DNA of 44,723 nt from an uncultured Bacilli bacterium (GTDB lineage Bacteria; Bacillota_I; Bacilli_A; RF39; UBA660), in assembly GCA_944358815.1 (NCBI GenBank), contig CALVRX010000008.1:1-44723 (forward strand), given 5' to 3'. The stretch's first letter is position 1; every line of letters starts with the position of its first letter. The translations under genes were made by a program, and so were the position numbers. Under the pieces are notes generated by a model. It saw only the letters and a program-made list of their open reading frames with translations. It ran no database searches and had not been told where the DNA came from. Positions 41,722-44,723 of this stretch are shown here, in pieces.

Positions 41722-42915
41722 ATGAATAGAAAACAAAGACGAGAACTAAAAAAAGATAAAAATTTACTTAATGAATTATATTCTATAATAAAAAAATATT
41801 TACCAGAATTATTAGATAGATTTAATAACTTAACGGACATGAGAAATCAAAGTTATATTAAATATTCTATGAAAGTAATATGTGTAACTAGACTATTTCC
41901 TTTACTTTGTGGAATAACTACTATGACAGATATTTCTTCTGATTATTTTAATACTGATAATTGTATTAATAACTTATCAAATATATGTAATGAACAATTA
42001 AAAGAACTACCTTATTGGGAAACTATCCAAGATGTATTTGAAAATATTAATATTGATGAATTAAGGGATATTCAAAAATATATTATTAAAGCTTTAATAC
42101 GCTCAAAGATGTTCGATAAATACAAATATAATGGTTATTTTCAACTCGTAATGGACGGGTCTGGTTTATCTAGTCATAGTTATAACTTAAATAACAATTG
42201 TATCAAGAAGAAATATAAAGATGGACATATTGCTTACTGTAAATACATTTTAGAATGTAAATTAATTGCAGGTAATTTAGTTTTAAGTTTAGACAGTGAA
42301 TGGATAGAAAACGAAGAAAATTTATCCGATAAACAAAAACAAGATTGTGAAATTAAAGCTTTTAAAAGAATGGCAACAAGAGTAAAACAAAATTATCAAA
42401 AATATAAATTTATCATAACTGCTGATGCACTATATTGTACTAGTCCCATAATGGATATTTGTAATAAAATGAACTGGAAATTTATTTTTAATTTTAACGA
42501 AAGATTAAAAACTGTATGGAAAGATTTTAATGATTATATCAAATACTTTAATGACTGTAATCTTAATAACTATTATCTCGACAAAAATTACAAGTATAAA
42601 AATCAAGTCTTTAATATTATCAAATTTACTTTAAATAAAAAAGGAAAAGTCACTAACTTCCATTACATAACTAATTTGGAGACTAAAGATAATAATATCA
42701 AAGATATTGTATGTTTAGGAAGAAATCGTTGGAAAATAGAAAATCAAGGTTTTTATACACAAAAACATAGAACTTTTAATATTACTCATTTAAATAGTAG
42801 AAATGATATTGCCATGAAAAATCATTATTTATTTATACAAATTGCTCATACTATTAGGCAACTATTGGAACAAGGTAATATTTTAGTTAAATCTTTAAAT
42901 ATCAAAATAAAATAA
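41722..42915 (+). CDS. DDE transposase (IS4-like clan), copy 1, C-terminally truncated
   Basis: A 397-residue DDE transposase. The catalytic acids are likely in LVMDGSGLSS, FIITADALYC and NRWKIENQGFYTQKHR, the last being the RWKIENxGFxTQK signature of a common IS4-related group. KQKQDCEIKAFKRMA is also conserved. Compared with copy 2 it has a 5-bp tandem duplication (about 42907-42916) that creates an early stop and removes the last 30 residues, including the family-like end FQLRFDT; activity is therefore uncertain. The ATG at 41722 follows AAAGGTGG. The exact ISfinder family was not determined. Confidence 0.88.
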   Translation: MNRKQRRELKKDKNLLNELYSIIKKYLPELLDRFNNLTDMRNQSYIKYSMKVICVTRLFPLLCGITTMTDISSDYFNTDNCINNLSNICNEQLKELPYWETIQDVFENINIDELRDIQKYIIKALIRSKMFDKYKYNGYFQLVMDGSGLSSHSYNLNNNCIKKKYKDGHIAYCKYILECKLIAGNLVLSLDSEWIENEENLSDKQKQDCEIKAFKRMATRVKQNYQKYKFIITADALYCTSPIMDICNKMNWKFIFNFNERLKTVWKDFNDYIKYFNDCNLNNYYLDKNYKYKNQVFNIIKFTLNKKGKVTNFHYITNLETKDNNIKDIVCLGRNRWKIENQGFYTQKHRTFNITHLNSRNDIAMKNHYLFIQIAHTIRQLLEQGNILVKSLNIKIK

Positions 42916-42916
42916 A
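42907..42916 (+). repeat. 5-bp tandem duplication that truncates transposase copy 1
   Basis: Copy 1 reads AAAATAAAATAAAAGAAG where copy 2 reads AAAATAAAAGAAG. The extra unit brings a TAA into frame and ends the protein 30 codons early. Confidence 0.8.
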
Positions 42917-42944
42917 AGAAGTAAGTCGGTTACTTCTAACCTCA

Positions 42945-43041
42945 CTTACTTCAACCACATCAGATCTTAATCATTTACAAACCAATTTTCAATTAAGATT
43001 TGATACTTAAATTATACTATATTTGTTCTTTGAAATCACTA
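42945..43041 (+). repeat. 97-bp right end of IS copy 1, identical to copy 2
   Basis: This segment is the exact reverse complement of 43417-43513, with no difference in 97 bases, although the transposase genes differ at roughly one base in ten in compared stretches. It contains the inverted repeat CAGATCTTAAT / ATTAAGATTTG. Confidence 0.85.
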
Positions 43042-43111
43042 CTTTTTTTGATTTTTTTAACATAATTATCATGTTTTTTTATCGTGTCTTAATTTTCTAT
43101 GTTTTGCGAAG

Positions 43112-43168
43112 AAAAAATTAGATAATTCTTATTTACAGTTTTTTATATGTTATTTTATCTAATTTTTT
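43112..43168. repeat. Perfect 14-bp inverted repeat in the spacer
   Basis: AAAAAATTAGATAA at 43112-43125 and its reverse complement at 43155-43168, loop of 29 bases. Confidence 0.7.
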
Positions 43169-43180
43169 TATTTTAATTTA

Positions 43181-43286
43181 TTTACTCTTTTTTACTGTTC
43201 TTTTTTAATCAAAAATTAATAGCCATTTAAATCTATTGGTTTTCACTAATATTTTTTAAATAATTTGTTCAGTGAAAAAGAGTAAA
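43181..43286. repeat. 17-bp inverted repeat, possible MITE or IS-end remnant
   Basis: TTTACTCTTTTTTACTG (43181-43197) and CAGTGAAAAAGAGTAAA (43270-43286) match with one mismatch and bound a 106-base unit. A similar motif (CAGAGAAAAAGAGTAAA) lies near 41611 at IS copy 1. Confidence 0.5.
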
Positions 43287-43416
43287 TTTAATTAAATAAT
43301 AGAAAAGTGAAAAAATCTTGAGTAAAATAAATTTAATGAATTTTTTCTTCTCAAAGTATAAAAAACAAGCATGAGAAAAAAAACACTGTGTAAAGTGCGA
43401 AAAAAATAAAGCAAAA

Positions 43417-44723
43417 TAGTGATTTCAAAGAACAAATATAGTATAATTTAAGTATCAAATCTTAATTGAAAATTGGTTTGTAAATGATTAAGATCTGATG
43501 TGGTTGAAGTAAGCGAGGCTAGAAGAAACCTGCTTACTTCTTTTATTTTGAGATTTAAAGATTTTACTAAAATATTTCCTTGTTCTAATAGTTGCCTAAT
43601 AGTATGAGCGATTTGTATAAATAAATAATGATTTTTCATGGCAGTATCATTTCTACTATTTAAATGAGTAATATTAAAAGTTCTATGCTTTTGCGTATAA
43701 AAGCCATGATTTTCTATTTTCCAACGATTTCTTCCTAAATATACAATATCTTTGATATTGTTATCCTTAGTTTCCAAATTAGTTATGTAATGAAAACTAG
43801 TGAGTTTTTGTTTTTTATTTAAGGTAAATTTAATAATATTAAAAACATGTTTTTTATATTTATAATTTTTATCTAGATAATAGTTATTAAGATTACAGTC
43901 ATTAAAATATTCGATATAATCATTAAAATCCTTCCATACTGTTTTTAGTCTTTCATTAAAATTAAAAATAAATTTCCAGTTCATTTTATTACAAATATCT
44001 ATTATGGGACTAGTACAATATAGAGCATCGGCAGTTATGATGAATTTATACTTTGGATAATTGTGTTTTATTCTGGTTGCCATTCTTTTAAAAGCTTTAA
44101 TTTCACAGTCTTGTTTTTGTTTATCAGATAAATTTTCTTCATTTTCTATCCATTCACTATCTAAACTTAAAACTAAGTTACCCACTATTAATTTACACTC
44201 TAAAATATATTTGCAATAAGCAACATTGCCATCTTTATATTTTTTCTTTATACAGTTATTATTTAGATTATAACTATGACTGGATAAGCCCGAACCATCT
44301 ATTACCAACTGAAAATAGCCACTATATTTATATTTATCAAACATTTTTGAACGTATTAAAGTCTTAATAATATATTTTTGAATATCTCTTAATTCATCAG
44401 TATTAATATTTTGAAATACGTCTTGAATAGTTTCCCAATAAGGAAGTTCTTTTAAATTTTCATTACATATATTAGCCAAATTATTAATACAATTATCAGT
44501 ATTAAAATAATCAGAAGAAATATCTGTCATAGTAGTTATTCCGCATAGCAATGGAAATAGTCTAGTTACACATATTGCCTTCATGGAATATTTAATATAG
44601 CTTTGGTTTCTAATGTCAGTTAAGTTATTAAATTTATCTAATAATTCTGGTAAGTATTTTTTTATTATGGAATATAATTCGTTAATTAAATTTTTATCTT
44701 TTCTTAATTCTCTTCTTTGTTTT
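43417..44723 (-). mobile_element. Insertion sequence, copy 2, inverted and cut by the window end
   Basis: An inverted copy of the element at 41600-43041. Its right end is at 43417 and it reaches the window edge within the first codons of the transposase. The two copies lie tail to tail, making a large imperfect palindrome of about 3 kb. Confidence 0.85.
43448..44723 (-). CDS. DDE transposase (IS4-like clan), copy 2, start outside the window
   Basis: The frame is open from the window edge (KQRRELRKDKNLINELYS) to the stop at 43448, so only about the first three codons are missing. The catalytic regions match copy 1 (LVIDGSGLSS, FIITADALYC, NRWKIENHGFYTQKHR), with scattered substitutions. Unlike copy 1 it keeps the 30-residue C-terminus EVSRFLLASL...QTNFQLRFDT, so it is probably the full-length and potentially active form. 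Confidence 0.88.
   Translation of the reverse strand, partial: KQRRELRKDKNLINELYSIIKKYLPELLDKFNNLTDIRNQSYIKYSMKAICVTRLFPLLCGITTMTDISSDYFNTDNCINNLANICNENLKELPYWETIQDVFQNINTDELRDIQKYIIKTLIRSKMFDKYKYSGYFQLVIDGSGLSSHSYNLNNNCIKKKYKDGNVAYCKYILECKLIVGNLVLSLDSEWIENEENLSDKQKQDCEIKAFKRMATRIKHNYPKYKFIITADALYCTSPIIDICNKMNWKFIFNFNERLKTVWKDFNDYIEYFNDCNLNNYYLDKNYKYKKHVFNIIKFTLNKKQKLTSFHYITNLETKDNNIKDIVYLGRNRWKIENHGFYTQKHRTFNITHLNSRNDTAMKNHYLFIQIAHTIRQLLEQGNILVKSLNLKIKEVSRFLLASLTSTTSDLNHLQTNFQLRFDT

Larger units (their letters stand above)
41600..43041 (+). mobile_element. Insertion sequence, copy 1 (left boundary approximate)
   Basis: The element carries the transposase at 41722-42915. The right boundary at 43041 is where identity with inverted copy 2 stops. 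The left boundary cannot be set because copy 2's left end lies outside the window; the segment CAGAGAAAAAGAGTAAAAG (about 41611) is a plausible part of that end because a near-identical motif recurs in the spacer. No clear terminal inverted repeat or target duplication was found by eye. Confidence 0.75.
43042..43416. other. Palindrome-rich spacer between the two IS copies
   Basis: 375 bases, extremely A/T-rich, with no gene. It contains a perfect 14-bp inverted repeat AAAAAATTAGATAA (43112-43125) / TTATCTAATTTTTT (43155-43168) and a 17-bp inverted repeat with one mismatch, TTTACTCTTTTTTACTG (43181-43197) / CAGTGAAAAAGAGTAAA (43270-43286). The second repeat resembles sequence near the left end of IS copy 1, so the spacer may hold remnants of IS ends or a MITE-like unit. 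Confidence 0.55.

Noticed and set aside
43112-43286. CRISPR array or origin of replication in the repeat-rich spacer
   Set aside because: The repeats are inverted pairs, not regularly spaced direct repeats; there are no cas genes, DnaA-box clusters or dnaA/dnaN nearby.

Overview
This 44.7 kb window comes from a very AT-rich, Gram-positive-type bacterium of the Bacillota. It has strong AGGAGG-type ribosome binding sites, TTGACA/TATAAT promoters, intrinsic terminators after most genes and a standard genetic code (TGA serves as a stop, e.g. asnB at 22644-22646). A CotY/CotZ-like coat protein and a YutH/CotS-like protein suggest a spore former or recent descendant of one. A CIRCE/HrcA site, an Agr system, AddAB and a Bacillus-type AsnB point to Bacilli or a related gut lineage (Erysipelotrichia or RF39-like). 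The exact lineage is inferred, not shown.

Layout. 1-123: two tRNA genes (Thr partial, Val). 165-8304: housekeeping and envelope genes (S1-domain GSP13-like protein, NifU-like protein, two putative coat proteins, trpS, PepSY protein, patatin, CmpB-like membrane protein, an anchored protein of unknown function, YokE-like PH protein, DUF1653). 8690-12171: secA, a frameshifted hpf and a cold-shock gene. 12300-15375: a complete Agr quorum-sensing module. agrB and an unusually placed 39-codon agrD face a converging response regulator and histidine kinase across a shared terminator. 15504-18704: a lipoprotein and a Ca2+-type P-ATPase. 18782-20748: an orphan transposase-like HTH protein and a short UvrD-like helicase.

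20805-24467 is a tightly overlapping cluster: asnB, a membrane protein and a divergent MurE-like ligase. It probably acts on peptidoglycan, because the AsnB resembles the B. subtilis enzyme that amidates meso-diaminopimelate and the ligase keeps a DNPR motif. 24555-29313: an RDD/zinc-ribbon membrane protein, two paralogous secreted lysozyme-like proteins with matching promoters, tRNA-Pro(CGG), a sortase lacking the usual arginine, and a glycosyltransferase. 29375-31580: a ClpB without its N-domain behind a CIRCE operator. 31601-34150: an SPFH protein with two zinc-ribbon partners, resembling the ydjGHI envelope-stress cluster. 34364-40374: DUF1003 protein and addBA. 40470-41594: an unknown gene preceded by a candidate structured RNA with its own promoter and terminator. 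41600-44723: two inverted, tail-to-tail copies of one IS element around a palindrome-rich 375-bp spacer; the second copy runs off the window.

The most distinctive items are the Agr module with its own peptide, the asnB/membrane protein/MurE-like operon, the candidate RNA at 41407-41560, and the leader hairpins at secA and the helicase. All assignments rest on recognising motifs by eye; no database search was possible.
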